DNA of 64,000 bases from Neorhizobium alkalisoli. GTDB lineage: Bacteria; Pseudomonadota; Alphaproteobacteria; Rhizobiales; Rhizobiaceae. The DNA lies in contig NZ_PVBN01000013.1 in assembly GCF_002968635.1 (NCBI RefSeq), positions 1-64,000 on the forward strand, in the 5' to 3' direction. Both the position numbers and the translations under genes were made by a program. Shown one piece after another: positions 50,360 through 58,968 of the stretch. Numbering within the stretch: the stretch's first letter is position 1; each line of letters opens with the position of its first letter. The notes below the pieces were generated by a model. That model did no database searches. It saw only the letters and a list, made by a program, of their open reading frames with translations, and was not told the DNA's origin.

Positions 50360-51526
50360 TCACTCGTTCGGATAGATGTAACGCCGCTCGTAGCGCAGCC
50401 CGAGGCTGGTGAGCAGCTCGTAGCCGATCGTGCCGGCGGCGCGGGCGACGTCGTCGAGCGGCATGTTCGGGCCGAAGAGTTCGACATAGTCGCCGGTGCG
50501 GATTTCGGTCGCCGGAATGTCCGTCACGTCGAAGATCGTCAGATCCATGGTGATGCGGCCGACAACCGGCACCTTGCGGTCTGCGACGAAACCGAAGGCG
50601 CCGTCCTTCTCCGCCTGGCGCAGCGGCACGCCGGAGCCGGAAAGCGAACGCATGTAGCCATCCGCATAGCCCGCGGCGACGATGGCAAGCCGGCTGTCGC
50701 GCGAAAGCTGGTAGGTGCCGCCATAGCTGACCGTCTCGCCCTTTTTGGCGTCGCGAATCTGGATGATGCGCGCCTCCGCCTTGGCGACCGGCTGCATCGG
50801 GTTCGGCAAGCCGCTGACCGCTTCGCCGCCGTAGAGCGCGATGCCGGGACGGGTGAGATCGAAATGGTAGTCGGGGCCGAGAAAGATTCCAGCGGAGGCT
50901 GAAAGACTTGCGTCGATACCTTCGAAAGCCTCCGCAACCCTGCGGAAAGATTCGAGTTGCGTCCGGTTGAGCGGTGAGGAGGGCGTATCGCCGCTATGGA
51001 GATGCGACAGCACCAGTACCGGTGAAAAGCTCGCCGGTCGCGAAACGTCGTCGGCAAAGGCGATCGCATCCTCGAGCGGAATGCCGAGCCGGTTGAACCC
51101 GGTATCGACCTGCAGCGCGCAAGGGTGGTCGCCATGTTCGGCGGTCACCGACATCCAGAAGGCGAGCTGCTCTTCGGATGCGAGCACCGGAACCAGGCCG
51201 TTCTCGAAGAACATCTGCTCCTGGCCGGGCCAGATGCCCGAAAGCACATAGATGCGGGCATCGGGGGTATAAGTGCGCAGCGTCACGCCCTCCTGCACGA
51301 CCGCCACGAAGAAGTCGCGCGCGCCGGCTTCGTAAAGCGCCACGCCGCAATCCTCGAGACCGAGGCCATAGGCATCCGCTTTGACGACGGCGGCGGTGCG
51401 GGCGGAACCGGAGCGGCGTGCCATCTCCCGCCAGTTGTCGGCAAGCGCGCCGAGATCGACCGTCAGCCGCACGGGCGCGATCTCGAAGTCGGCGAGTTCG
51501 GCGAGGAGATCATCGGGATCGGTCAT
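50360..51526 (-). CDS. alr: Alanine racemase
   Basis: 388 aa PLP enzyme. PLP lysine K49 in AVVKADAYGLG, and the conserved tyrosine and arginine of the barrel's other end lie in QLSRDSRLAIVAAGYADGYMR. Converts L-Ala to D-Ala for peptidoglycan. The start 51526 is chosen as the family start MTDPDDLL; 51541 is an alternative in frame. Between the amino-acid ABC genes and the orphan parD. Confidence 0.95.
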   Translation of the reverse strand: MTDPDDLLAELADFEIAPVRLTVDLGALADNWREMARRSGSARTAAVVKADAYGLGLEDCGVALYEAGARDFFVAVVQEGVTLRTYTPDARIYVLSGIWPGQEQMFFENGLVPVLASEEQLAFWMSVTAEHGDHPCALQVDTGFNRLGIPLEDAIAFADDVSRPASFSPVLVLSHLHSGDTPSSPLNRTQLESFRRVAEAFEGIDASLSASAGIFLGPDYHFDLTRPGIALYGGEAVSGLPNPMQPVAKAEARIIQIRDAKKGETVSYGGTYQLSRDSRLAIVAAGYADGYMRSLSGSGVPLRQAEKDGAFGFVADRKVPVVGRITMDLTIFDVTDIPATEIRTGDYVELFGPNMPLDDVARAAGTIGYELLTSLGLRYERRYIYPNE

Positions 51527-51690
51527 CGGTCGGTCTTCCATGCGGCGGGGGCGTCCTACTCTGGCTCAAGCCTGAACTATCCGTTCTCGTCAAGGTGGAA
51601 ACGTCGAATGAGGTCTTTTCGCGACCATCTGGGAAGTCGACACGCAATTGGGCCGGCAAAGGTTGGGGAGGGCGTGCGCGGCTGCGGCGG

Positions 51691-52350
51691 TCAGCGGGTC
51701 GCATAGGCCGCGGCAGCGCGACGTTCCAGATGTTTGCTGAATTTCGACAACGGAAAGCATACAGCGAAGTAGATGAGGGCCACGAAACCGTAGACGACGA
51801 ACGGCTGGAAGGTGGCGTTGGTGACGATGGTGCCGGCCTTCGACAGTTCGACAAAACCGATGATGGAGGTGAGCGCGGTCCCCTTGATGACCTGGACTGA
51901 AAAACCGGCCGTCGGCGGTATGGCGATCCGAAGCGCTTGAGGCAAGATGATCAGCCGCATCTGCTGGACATGGTTGAGGGCAAGGCTCTGCCCCGCCTCC
52001 CATTGCCCCTTCGGGATGGATTCCACGCAGCCCCGCCAGATCTCGACGAGGAATGCCGCAGTCCAGCAGATCAGCGCCACACCCGCCGCCAGCCAGGCCG
52101 GCACGTCGATGCCGAACAGTCCGAGCCCGAAGAAGGCCAGAAACAATTGCATCAGAAGCGGCGTGCCCTGGAAGAGCTCCACATAGCCGCGCGCGAAATG
52201 CCGGCCGAGGGTCGACTTCCCGATTCGAAGGAACAGGATCGCCAGCCCGACAATGCCGCCGCCGATGAAGGATGTGAGGGAAAGGATCAATGTCCAGCGG
52301 GTCGCGAGCAACAGGTTGCGCAGGATGTCCCAGGTCGTGAAATCGCTCAT
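51691..52350 (-). CDS. Amino-acid ABC permease (HisM/GlnP family)
   Basis: 219 aa, about five helices. N-terminal TRWTLILSLTSFIGGGIVGL and EAGQSLALNHVQQMRLIILPQALRIAIPP, the latter the coupling-helix motif of polar amino-acid permeases. It overlaps its partner permease by 4 bp. Part of an importer made of two permeases and one binding protein in this locus; no ATPase gene follows. Confidence 0.92.
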   Translation of the reverse strand: MSDFTTWDILRNLLLATRWTLILSLTSFIGGGIVGLAILFLRIGKSTLGRHFARGYVELFQGTPLLMQLFLAFFGLGLFGIDVPAWLAAGVALICWTAAFLVEIWRGCVESIPKGQWEAGQSLALNHVQQMRLIILPQALRIAIPPTAGFSVQVIKGTALTSIIGFVELSKAGTIVTNATFQPFVVYGFVALIYFAVCFPLSKFSKHLERRAAAAYATR

Positions 52351-53018
52351 CGGGCAGCCACTTTCGGAAAGATCCAGCGGCCCATCTGATTGAGCAATTG
52401 ACGCAGCGCAATCGCAAACAGCAGATAGATCGCGGTGGAAAGCATATAGGCCTCGAAGGCCCTGAATGTGCGCGACTGGATGAAATTGGCCGCGAAGGTC
52501 ACGTCCTCGGCGGCGATTTGCGAAACGACCGCCGATCCCAGCATGACGATGACGATCTGCGAGGAGAGCGCCGGCCAGATGCGCTGCAGGGCAGGCACCA
52601 GTATCACCAGGCGGAAGGTCTGCAGCGGCCTCAGCGCCAGCGCCGCACCGGCTTCGAACTGGCCCTTTGGCGTGGCCTCGATGCCGGCCCTGATGATTTC
52701 GCAGCTATAGGCGCCGAGATTGATGATCATCGCAAGATTTGCCGCCTGCAGTTCCGAGAGCTGAACTCCGACGGAGGGCAGGCCGAAAAAGATGAAGAAA
52801 AGCTGGATCATGAAGGGCGTGTTGCGGATCAGTTCCACATAGGCCGCCACCGGCGGGCGGAGCATCTCCGGCCCGAGCGTCCTGATCCAGGCGCATAAAA
52901 TCCCGAGAAGCACCCCGGCCACCGCGCCGACCAAAGTCAGTTCGACGGTGACGAAAAGCCCCTTCAGGATGACGGGACCATAGTCCCAGATCCAGCTGAA
53001 ATCGAAGATATAGTGCAT
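52347..53018 (-). CDS. Amino-acid ABC permease, second subunit
   Basis: 223 aa, five helices, with EAGAALALRPLQTFRLVILVPALQRIWP and the GxxxxEIIRAGIEAT region (SCEIIRAGIEATPKGQFEAG) characteristic of the GlnP/HisQ group. It is coupled to the first permease by a 4-bp overlap (stop/start), so they form a heterodimeric channel. Confidence 0.92.
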   Translation of the reverse strand: MHYIFDFSWIWDYGPVILKGLFVTVELTLVGAVAGVLLGILCAWIRTLGPEMLRPPVAAYVELIRNTPFMIQLFFIFFGLPSVGVQLSELQAANLAMIINLGAYSCEIIRAGIEATPKGQFEAGAALALRPLQTFRLVILVPALQRIWPALSSQIVIVMLGSAVVSQIAAEDVTFAANFIQSRTFRAFEAYMLSTAIYLLFAIALRQLLNQMGRWIFPKVAAR

Positions 53019-53085
53019 CGCGCCCGCCCGTGTCTGTAGAAGTCCGCCGCCCGCGCCAACAGGCGGCGGCAGTCCGAGGAAACGA

Positions 53086-53883
53086 TCAGAGATCGGCGGG
53101 CAGCGAAGTCCCGAGCCACTTTTCGGCGATCTTGTTCAACGAGCCGTCGGTCTTGGCGGTGGCGATGATGCCGTTGACCTTTTCGAGCAGAGCGGGTTCG
53201 TTCTTGCCGAGGCCGATATAGCAGGGCGAGTTCTTGATGAGGAACTTCGGCTCCGGACGCTTTGGCGGGTTCCGCTCGAGGATCGCGGCGGCGACCACGT
53301 TGCCGGTGGCGACGGCTTCGACCTGGCCGGACAGGAAGGCGGAAATCGTGCCGTTGTTGTCTTCGTAGCGCTTGATGGTGGCGCTCGGCGGCGCGACTTT
53401 CGTCAGTTCCAGATCTTCGATCGCACCGCGCGTGACGCCGACGGTCTTGCCGGCGAGATCGGCGGTGGACTTGATGTCCAGCCCTGCCGGAGCGAAGACG
53501 CCATTGTAGAAGGGAGCGTAGGCGGTGGAGAAATCGACGACCTTTTCGCGGTCGGGATTTTTGCCAAGGCTCGAGATCACCAGATCCACCTTGTTGGTCT
53601 GCAGGTAAGGAATGCGGTTTGCGCTCGTGACCGGCACGAGTTCAACCTTCACGCCGAGCTTTTCGGCGATCAGCGTTGCCATATCGATGTCATAGCCTTT
53701 AGCGGCCATGTCGGCGCCGACGCTGCCGAAAGGCGGGAAATCCTGTGGTACCGCGACACGCAGTTTGCCGCTGGACTTGATGCTTTCCAGCGCATCGGCC
53801 AGCGCCGGAAGCGGCCCTGCAAGAGTGGCGGCAATAGCGGCCGTTGCTGCGAAGGCGCGTGAGATGAAGGTTCGACGTTGCAT
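53086..53883 (-). CDS. Amino-acid ABC substrate-binding protein
   Basis: 265 aa family 3 solute-binding protein. A twin-arginine-like signal peptide (QRRTFISRAFAATAAIAATLAG, cleaved near ALA) leads the mature part, with GKLRVAVPQDFPPFGSV and GYDIDMATLIAEKLGVKVELVP as the usual lobe-1 motifs. Likely binds a polar amino acid. The two permeases follow directly on the same strand. The matching ATPase must be shared or encoded elsewhere. Confidence 0.92.
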   Translation of the reverse strand: MQRRTFISRAFAATAAIAATLAGPLPALADALESIKSSGKLRVAVPQDFPPFGSVGADMAAKGYDIDMATLIAEKLGVKVELVPVTSANRIPYLQTNKVDLVISSLGKNPDREKVVDFSTAYAPFYNGVFAPAGLDIKSTADLAGKTVGVTRGAIEDLELTKVAPPSATIKRYEDNNGTISAFLSGQVEAVATGNVVAAAILERNPPKRPEPKFLIKNSPCYIGLGKNEPALLEKVNGIIATAKTDGSLNKIAEKWLGTSLPADL

Positions 53884-54036
53884 GAATGCTCCCCTGTTTG
53901 GTCTGGAAACAGGAGAGCAATCCCCATGCCAATTGCATTAGGGATAGCCGAATTGTCGGAAGTCTCGGGAGGCCCCTATGTCACGAAACGACTGCGGAGC
54001 TTCCTGTTGCTCAAAAAACAGGCAGGCCTGCCGCCA

Positions 54037-55539
54037 TCAGTGCTCTTCGTACTGCGTGAAGCTCGGGTCGGCGAGATCGGCGAAGCGGGTATATTCCGAC
54101 TGGAAGGCCAGTTTGACGGTGCCGGTCGGCCCGTGACGCTGCTTGGCGATGATGACGTCCGCCGTGCCCTTCACCTTGTCCATGTGCGCTTCCCATTCCG
54201 GGTATTTCGGATCGGAAATGTCGCGCGGCTCCATGTTCTTCACATAGTATTCCTCACGGAACACGAAGAGCACGACGTCGGCGTCCTGTTCGATCGAGCC
54301 GGATTCGCGAAGGTCGGAGAGCTGCGGGCGTTTGTCGTCGCGGCTTTCCACCTGTCGCGAAAGCTGCGACAGCGCGATGATCGGCACGTTGAGTTCCTTG
54401 CCGAGCGCCTTCAGGCCGGTGGTGATCTGGGTGATTTCCTGCACGCGGTTCTCGCCGGATTTGCCCGAGCCGGTCATCAGCTGGATATAGTCGACCACCA
54501 GGCAATCGAGGCCGCGCTGGCGCTTCAGGCGGCGGGCGCGGGCGGAAAGCTGGGCGATCGAGATACCGCCGGTCTGGTCGATGAAGAGCGGCACCTTCTG
54601 CATCATCTGGGAGCAGGCGACGAGCTTTTCGAAATCCGCCTCGGTGATGTCGCCACGACGGATCTTCGACGAGGAGACTTCCGTCTGCTCGGAAATGATA
54701 CGGGTGGCGAGCTGTTCGGCCGACATTTCGAGCGAATAGAAGCCGACGACACCGCCGTTCCTCGCCTTGAAGGAGCCGTCGGGCTGCACTTCCGGCTCGT
54801 AGGAGGCGGCGATATTGTAGGCGATGTTGGTGGCAAGCGAGGTCTTGCCCATGCCGGGGCGTCCCGCGAGCACGATCAAGTCGGAGCGCTGCAACCCGCC
54901 CATCTTGCTGTCGAGCGACATGATGCCGGTCGAGATGCCGGAGAGATGGCCGTCGCGCTCGAACGCCTGACCGGCCATGTCGATGGCGAGCGCCACCGCA
55001 TCGTTGAAGGACTGGAAGCCGCCGTCGTAACGGCCGGTTTCGGCCAGTTCGAAGAGGCGGCGTTCGGTATCCTCGATCTGCGTCTGCGGCGGCATGTCGA
55101 GCGGCGCGTCATAGGCGATGTTGACCATGTCCTCGCCGATGGTGATCAGCGCGCGGCGCAGCGCCAGATCGTAGATCGCCCGGCCATAATCCTCGGCGTT
55201 GATGATCGAAACGGCTTCGGCGGCAAGACGGGCGAGATACTGGGCGACCGTCAGGTCGCCGACCTTGTCGTCGGCGGGCAGGAAGGTCTTGATCGTCACC
55301 GGGTTGGCGGTCTTGCCCATGCGGATGATGTCGCCGGCAACCTCGAAGATCCTGCGGTGCAGCGGCTCGTGGAGGTGGACCGGCTTCAGGAAATCCGAGA
55401 CACGGTAATAGGCGTCGTTATTGACCAGGATCGCGCCGAGCAGCGCCTGTTCGGCCTCGATATTGTTCGGTGCTTCCCGGTAGTGGGGCTCCGCGTCCTT
55501 GTTGCTGATCGCCGTCAGCTTGCGTGCTACGTCCTGCAT
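54037..55539 (-). CDS. dnaB: Replicative DNA helicase
   Basis: 500 aa. N-terminal domain begins PPNNIEAEQALLGAILVNN-like (APNNIEAEQALLGAILVNN); helicase Walker A is GRPGMGKTS, followed by the DnaB motif SLEMSAEQL and the conserved LSRQVESRDDKRPQLSDLRESG. Unwinds DNA at the fork. The start is ATG 55539; the codon at 55548 is a TTG in frame. A perfect DnaA box lies 119 bp upstream. Confidence 0.97.
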   Translation of the reverse strand: MQDVARKLTAISNKDAEPHYREAPNNIEAEQALLGAILVNNDAYYRVSDFLKPVHLHEPLHRRIFEVAGDIIRMGKTANPVTIKTFLPADDKVGDLTVAQYLARLAAEAVSIINAEDYGRAIYDLALRRALITIGEDMVNIAYDAPLDMPPQTQIEDTERRLFELAETGRYDGGFQSFNDAVALAIDMAGQAFERDGHLSGISTGIMSLDSKMGGLQRSDLIVLAGRPGMGKTSLATNIAYNIAASYEPEVQPDGSFKARNGGVVGFYSLEMSAEQLATRIISEQTEVSSSKIRRGDITEADFEKLVACSQMMQKVPLFIDQTGGISIAQLSARARRLKRQRGLDCLVVDYIQLMTGSGKSGENRVQEITQITTGLKALGKELNVPIIALSQLSRQVESRDDKRPQLSDLRESGSIEQDADVVLFVFREEYYVKNMEPRDISDPKYPEWEAHMDKVKGTADVIIAKQRHGPTGTVKLAFQSEYTRFADLADPSFTQYEEH

Positions 55540-55767
55540 GTTACCCAATCAGGTCTTTTTTGGAATCGTGCGATCCTACAGCAGTTTGCGGCGGATGAAC
55601 GGACGGCCCGAAGAGAATCTCCAGAATCCGACGATCTCCACAGTCCCGCCGCGAGCTTGTGGATAACGCGCTACCAATCGAACAAGATGATTTGACCGTG
55701 ACAAAACGATCATTCGCTCTGTCACGGTCCCTGCAGGATAAGCCTTCCGCAGATTCGCGACAAGGCA
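55540..55767. promoter_or_regulatory. dnaB upstream region with a DnaA box and inverted repeat
   Basis: Contains TGTGGATAA at 55658-55666, the exact reverse complement of the consensus DnaA box TTATCCACA. A perfect inverted repeat GACCGTGACA (55694-55703) / TGTCACGGTC (55720-55729) lies between it and the methyltransferase gene's stop. The repeat may be that gene's terminator or a regulator site. DnaA control of dnaB is plausible but not shown. Confidence 0.5.
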
Positions 55768-56406
55768 TCATTGGGTGTCGGAGACGGCAATCCCGGCGAT
55801 ATGGCGCCCCAGGAAGCGCATGCTGCCTGAGAAATCCCTTTCCACCAGGGAGTCTATGCCGAACCCGCCGTTGGCGATTTTCGAAAGCGGGTCGCGGACC
55901 AGATTGCAGCCGCCGGCAAGAAGCCGCCAGCCGGCATTCATCCTCCTTTGGACATGCGGAAGGATCTTTCCCTGAGCGGCGGCATGTTCGAGGAAGATGA
56001 GCCGTCCGCGCGGCCGCAATACCCGCCGGATCTCGGCAAGAGCCTTCTCCGTATCGGGGATCGTGCAGAGGACATAGCTTGCGACGACGGTGTCGACCGA
56101 CTGCGTTTCCACCGGCAACTCTTCGGCGGAGGCCTCCATCAGCCGGACATTCCTGCCGAGGTCGCACGCTCTGCGATGAGCCATCGCCAGCATCTTGGTA
56201 TCCGGATCGATTCCGACCAGGGTCCTGATCTTGTCCCTGTCGTAGAGGTCCAGGTTGTGGCCCGATCCGATACCGATCTCCAGCACGTCGCCGGCAGCAG
56301 CCGGTATCATGCGCTCGCGCATGGTCCTGAACGGCGATGCGCCGCATGCTATGGTGACGACGGACCGTCCGACGGATGAGAGAACTCTTTCACACAGATT
56401 GCACAT
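55768..56406 (-). CDS. Class I SAM-dependent methyltransferase
   Basis: 212 aa. SAM motif I VLEIGIGSGHNLDLYDRDK, then VGIDPDTKMLAMA, the catalytic-region VDTVVASYVLCTIPDTEKAL and LRPRGRLIFLEHA. Resembles the UbiE/thiopurine-like Methyltransf_11 group; two N-terminal cysteines (MCNLCERV) are unusual. Substrate unknown. Divergent from the BTAD-hydrolase regulator, which may control it. The start follows GAGGTGCG. Confidence 0.85.
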   Translation of the reverse strand: MCNLCERVLSSVGRSVVTIACGASPFRTMRERMIPAAAGDVLEIGIGSGHNLDLYDRDKIRTLVGIDPDTKMLAMAHRRACDLGRNVRLMEASAEELPVETQSVDTVVASYVLCTIPDTEKALAEIRRVLRPRGRLIFLEHAAAQGKILPHVQRRMNAGWRLLAGGCNLVRDPLSKIANGGFGIDSLVERDFSGSMRFLGRHIAGIAVSDTQ

Positions 56407-56727
56407 GACGCACCTCGCGCTTGCAACTGTTGAAAGAAGTCCACGATGATCGGGACGGAAGCAGAAGCACCCAGGGCGGTGCCGGGATTGCTTCCGGGGA
56501 CGATCTGAATCGGCGTCCCGGATATGGCCGCTGCGGCAACGCTCGGCTCGCAGGAGCAGGAACGCTGATCGTCGAAGGGCCGGGGAGACCGAAACGGGTG
56601 GAGGATCGCGTCTTCGCGTGATTGATATTCATTGGATGGGCCTTTCTTCATATAATGATTGTCTTGTCGGACGGATCGGACCCTAGCTGCGTAGCGTCCC
56701 TTCACCGTCCCTTGGGGAGGGGGTGTG
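56407..56727. promoter_or_regulatory. Divergent interval between methyltransferase and regulator genes
   Basis: About 320 bp. Two overlapping minus-strand frames of 80 aa (56390-56632, ending across the methyltransferase start) and about 100 aa (56349-56651) exist, with weak ribosome sites; neither has recognisable features, so none is called as a gene. The interval must hold both promoters. The short pattern GTCGGACGGATCGGAC near 56675 recalls the regulator's GTCCGACGG within the methyltransferase gene, but is not a clear palindrome. Confidence 0.4.
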
Positions 56728-58308
56728 ATGACGAAGGTTGCGGCAAAGGCCGACCTGCCGTTCCGGCTGCGGCTTCGCCTTTTCGGTTATCCTGATGTCA
56801 GCGTGAATGACGCCGCACTGCAGTTGGGAGAGCGCAGGGCGCTCGCTCTCATCATCTACCTTGCCGCGGCGAAGGGACCGGTTCCGCGGGAAACCGTATC
56901 GGCTCTTCTCTGGCCGGAGGCCGACGGCGAGACGGCACGGGTTCGGCTGCGGCGGCTTATTTACAAGATACGCCAGGCGGTCAGAGCCGACATTGTCGAG
57001 AGCGACCGCGCGAACATGCGTCTGTCGGAGCGCGTGGCCGTGGACAGCGACGTCGCCACCTTCGAGAACCTGCTGGCGCGTCACGGCTTCGCGGATGCGG
57101 AGCGCGTGTATGCGTCAGACTTCCTCGAGGGTTTCCACCTCGATGAGGCGTCGGACCTGGAGGAATGGATATTCTTCCGTCGCGAAGCGCTGCGGGGACG
57201 TCTGGTGCACGCTCTGGAAAGGCTGATCCAGTCGGCATTCGAGGAACGGCGGTTCGCGGATGCCGCCAAATTCGCCGGGCGCCTGGTGGAATGCGATCCG
57301 CTCAACGAGGCAGCGCATCGCCAGCTGATAAGAGCGGCCGCCGAGGGCGGAGATTTCGTGTCGGCACGGCGGCACTACCAGTTTTGCGCCGATCTGTTGC
57401 AGCGCAGCCTCGGGGTCTCGCCGTCCGAGGAAACACGCGCCTTGCAGCATGCACATGCTGCCTCGGCCTCGCAGCCTCTCCTGCCGGCCTCGGTCGTGAG
57501 ATATGTCGCGGTGGACGGTCTGCACGTGGCCTACAGGACGGTGGGGGATGGGCCGGTCGACATCCTGCTTGTTCCCGGCTTCGTCTCGCATGTGGAGCGG
57601 ACGTTCGAGGATGAGCATTGTCGCCGATGGATCGAGCGGGTCGCAAAGCTTGGACGCGTCATCCTGTTCGACCGGCGTGGTGTGGGGCTTTCGGACAGGG
57701 CGGAGGCTTGCCCGACGCCCGAAGCCGTTGCCCGGGACATGGCGGCCGTGCTGGATGCAGCGCAGAGCAAGAGAGCCATCGTCGTCGGGGCTTCGGAGGG
57801 AGGACCCGGAAGCATTTTCTTTGCCGCCCGCTACCCCGGCCGCGTTCGGCGCCTGATCCTCTGGGGGGCCATGGCAAAGGGATGCAGGAGCCCCGACTAT
57901 CCGTTCGCTCTGGATAGTCAGCAGTTCGACCTGTGGCTCCGCAGGATTACGAAGGAATGGGGCGGAGCGTTGGATCTGCGCACGTTTGCGCCGAGCCTGG
58001 CGGGAGATGCCCTGACGCAGCAATGGTGGGCCAGTCTGCTGCGGGCAGCGTCGAGCCCGGGTTCCATGCGGACCGTATTATCGGCCTTGCGGGACGTCGA
58101 CGTCCGTCCTCTTCTTCCTCAGATCCCGGTTCCTACGACCGTAATGCATCGGAAGGGAGATCGGGCCGTGAGGATGGAAGCAGCAGTCTATATGGCCGAG
58201 AACATTCCGGATGCCCGGCTTCTCCTTGTCGAAGGAGAGGATCATTGGTTCTGGGCGGGAGACCAGGAGCCCTTGATCCGCGAAATCGAGGCCGCAGCAA
58301 ACCCCTAA
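56728..58308 (+). CDS. Fusion regulator: winged helix + BTAD + alpha/beta hydrolase
   Basis: 526 aa. Residues about 8-100 form an OmpR/SARP-like winged helix (RLRLFGYPDVSVNDAALQLGERRALALIIYLA, WPEADGETARVRLRRLIYKIRQA); residues about 105-235 form a bacterial transcriptional activation domain (BTAD; LEGFHLDEASDLEEWIFFRREALRGRLVHALERL, NEAAHRQLIRAAAEGGDFVSARRHY). Residues about 250-526 form an alpha/beta hydrolase with complete triad: S356 in GASEGG, D478 in RKGDRAV and H506 in EDHWFW. So DNA binding and a ligand-sensing or hydrolase domain are in one chain. Start ATG 56728 follows GGGGAGGGGG. Divergent from the methyltransferase; likely regulates it. Confidence 0.88.
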   Translation: MTKVAAKADLPFRLRLRLFGYPDVSVNDAALQLGERRALALIIYLAAAKGPVPRETVSALLWPEADGETARVRLRRLIYKIRQAVRADIVESDRANMRLSERVAVDSDVATFENLLARHGFADAERVYASDFLEGFHLDEASDLEEWIFFRREALRGRLVHALERLIQSAFEERRFADAAKFAGRLVECDPLNEAAHRQLIRAAAEGGDFVSARRHYQFCADLLQRSLGVSPSEETRALQHAHAASASQPLLPASVVRYVAVDGLHVAYRTVGDGPVDILLVPGFVSHVERTFEDEHCRRWIERVAKLGRVILFDRRGVGLSDRAEACPTPEAVARDMAAVLDAAQSKRAIVVGASEGGPGSIFFAARYPGRVRRLILWGAMAKGCRSPDYPFALDSQQFDLWLRRITKEWGGALDLRTFAPSLAGDALTQQWWASLLRAASSPGSMRTVLSALRDVDVRPLLPQIPVPTTVMHRKGDRAVRMEAAVYMAENIPDARLLLVEGEDHWFWAGDQEPLIREIEAAANP

Positions 58309-58313
58309 GTCTA

Positions 58314-58350
58314 AAAAGCGAAACGCCCGGGCAAGAACCCGGGCGTTTCC
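58314..58350. terminator. Bidirectional terminator between BTAD regulator and rplI
   Basis: Perfect 12-bp stem GAAACGCCCGGG / CCCGGGCGTTTC with a 6-nt loop (58320-58349). On the minus strand it is followed by CTTTTTAG (rplI end), on the plus strand by CTTTG. It lies between the convergent stops at 58308 and 58372. Confidence 0.88.
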
Positions 58351-58371
58351 TTTGATCTGGTCGACAGACGA

Positions 58372-58947
58372 TTATTCTTCGTCGTTGTCGCGATCGGCTT
58401 CCGGATCGAAGAAGTCTTCCGGACGCAGAGCGTCTTCGTCGACGCCGTAGATGGCGTCGACGGAGGTGAGGCTTTCGCCCTTGGCCTGACGACCGGCTTC
58501 TTCCGGCGAACGGGCAACGTTCACTTCGATCGAAATCTCGACTTCGGCGTGCAGGTGCAGCGTCACCTTGTGCAGGCCGATGGCCTTGATCGGGTGGTTG
58601 AGGTCGACCTGGTTGCGGCCGACGTTGAAGCCTTCGGCAGCCAGCGTATCGAGGATGTCGCGAGCGGCGACCGAGCCGTAGAGCTGGCCGGTTTCGCCAG
58701 CCGAGCGGACGATGATGAAGGACTTGCCGTCGAGCACTTCGGCAACCTTCTGGGCTTCGCCCTTGCGCTCGAGGTTGCGGGCTTCAAGCGTTGCGCGTTC
58801 GGATTCGAAACGCTTCTTGTTGGCGTCGTTGGCGCGCAATGCCTTGCCCTGCGGCAGCAGGAAGTTACGGGCATAACCGTCACGGACCTTTACGACTTCG
58901 CCCATCTGGCCGAGCTTCGGTACGCGTTCAAGCAGAATGACTTGCAT
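58372..58947 (-). CDS. rplI: 50S ribosomal protein L9
   Basis: 191 aa. Starts MQVILLERVPKLGQMGEVVKVRDGYARNFLLPQGKA, the L9 signature. Longer than E. coli L9 (149 aa) owing to an acidic C-terminal tail ending DPEADRDNDEE, common in rhizobia. Last gene of the rpsF-rpsR-DUF2232-rplI operon. Confidence 0.97.
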   Translation of the reverse strand: MQVILLERVPKLGQMGEVVKVRDGYARNFLLPQGKALRANDANKKRFESERATLEARNLERKGEAQKVAEVLDGKSFIIVRSAGETGQLYGSVAARDILDTLAAEGFNVGRNQVDLNHPIKAIGLHKVTLHLHAEVEISIEVNVARSPEEAGRQAKGESLTSVDAIYGVDEDALRPEDFFDPEADRDNDEE

Positions 58948-58968
58948 GGTTCAGTTCCTTTCGATCAG

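Noticed and set aside
53878..55695. 605-codon plus-strand open frame opposite dnaB
   Set aside because: Antisense to dnaB, composition typical of reverse-strand frames in GC-rich genes.
56349..56651. Possible secreted peptide upstream of the methyltransferase
   Set aside because: Two overlapping frames compete, ribosome sites are weak, codon-position composition is not decisive and no family is recognised.
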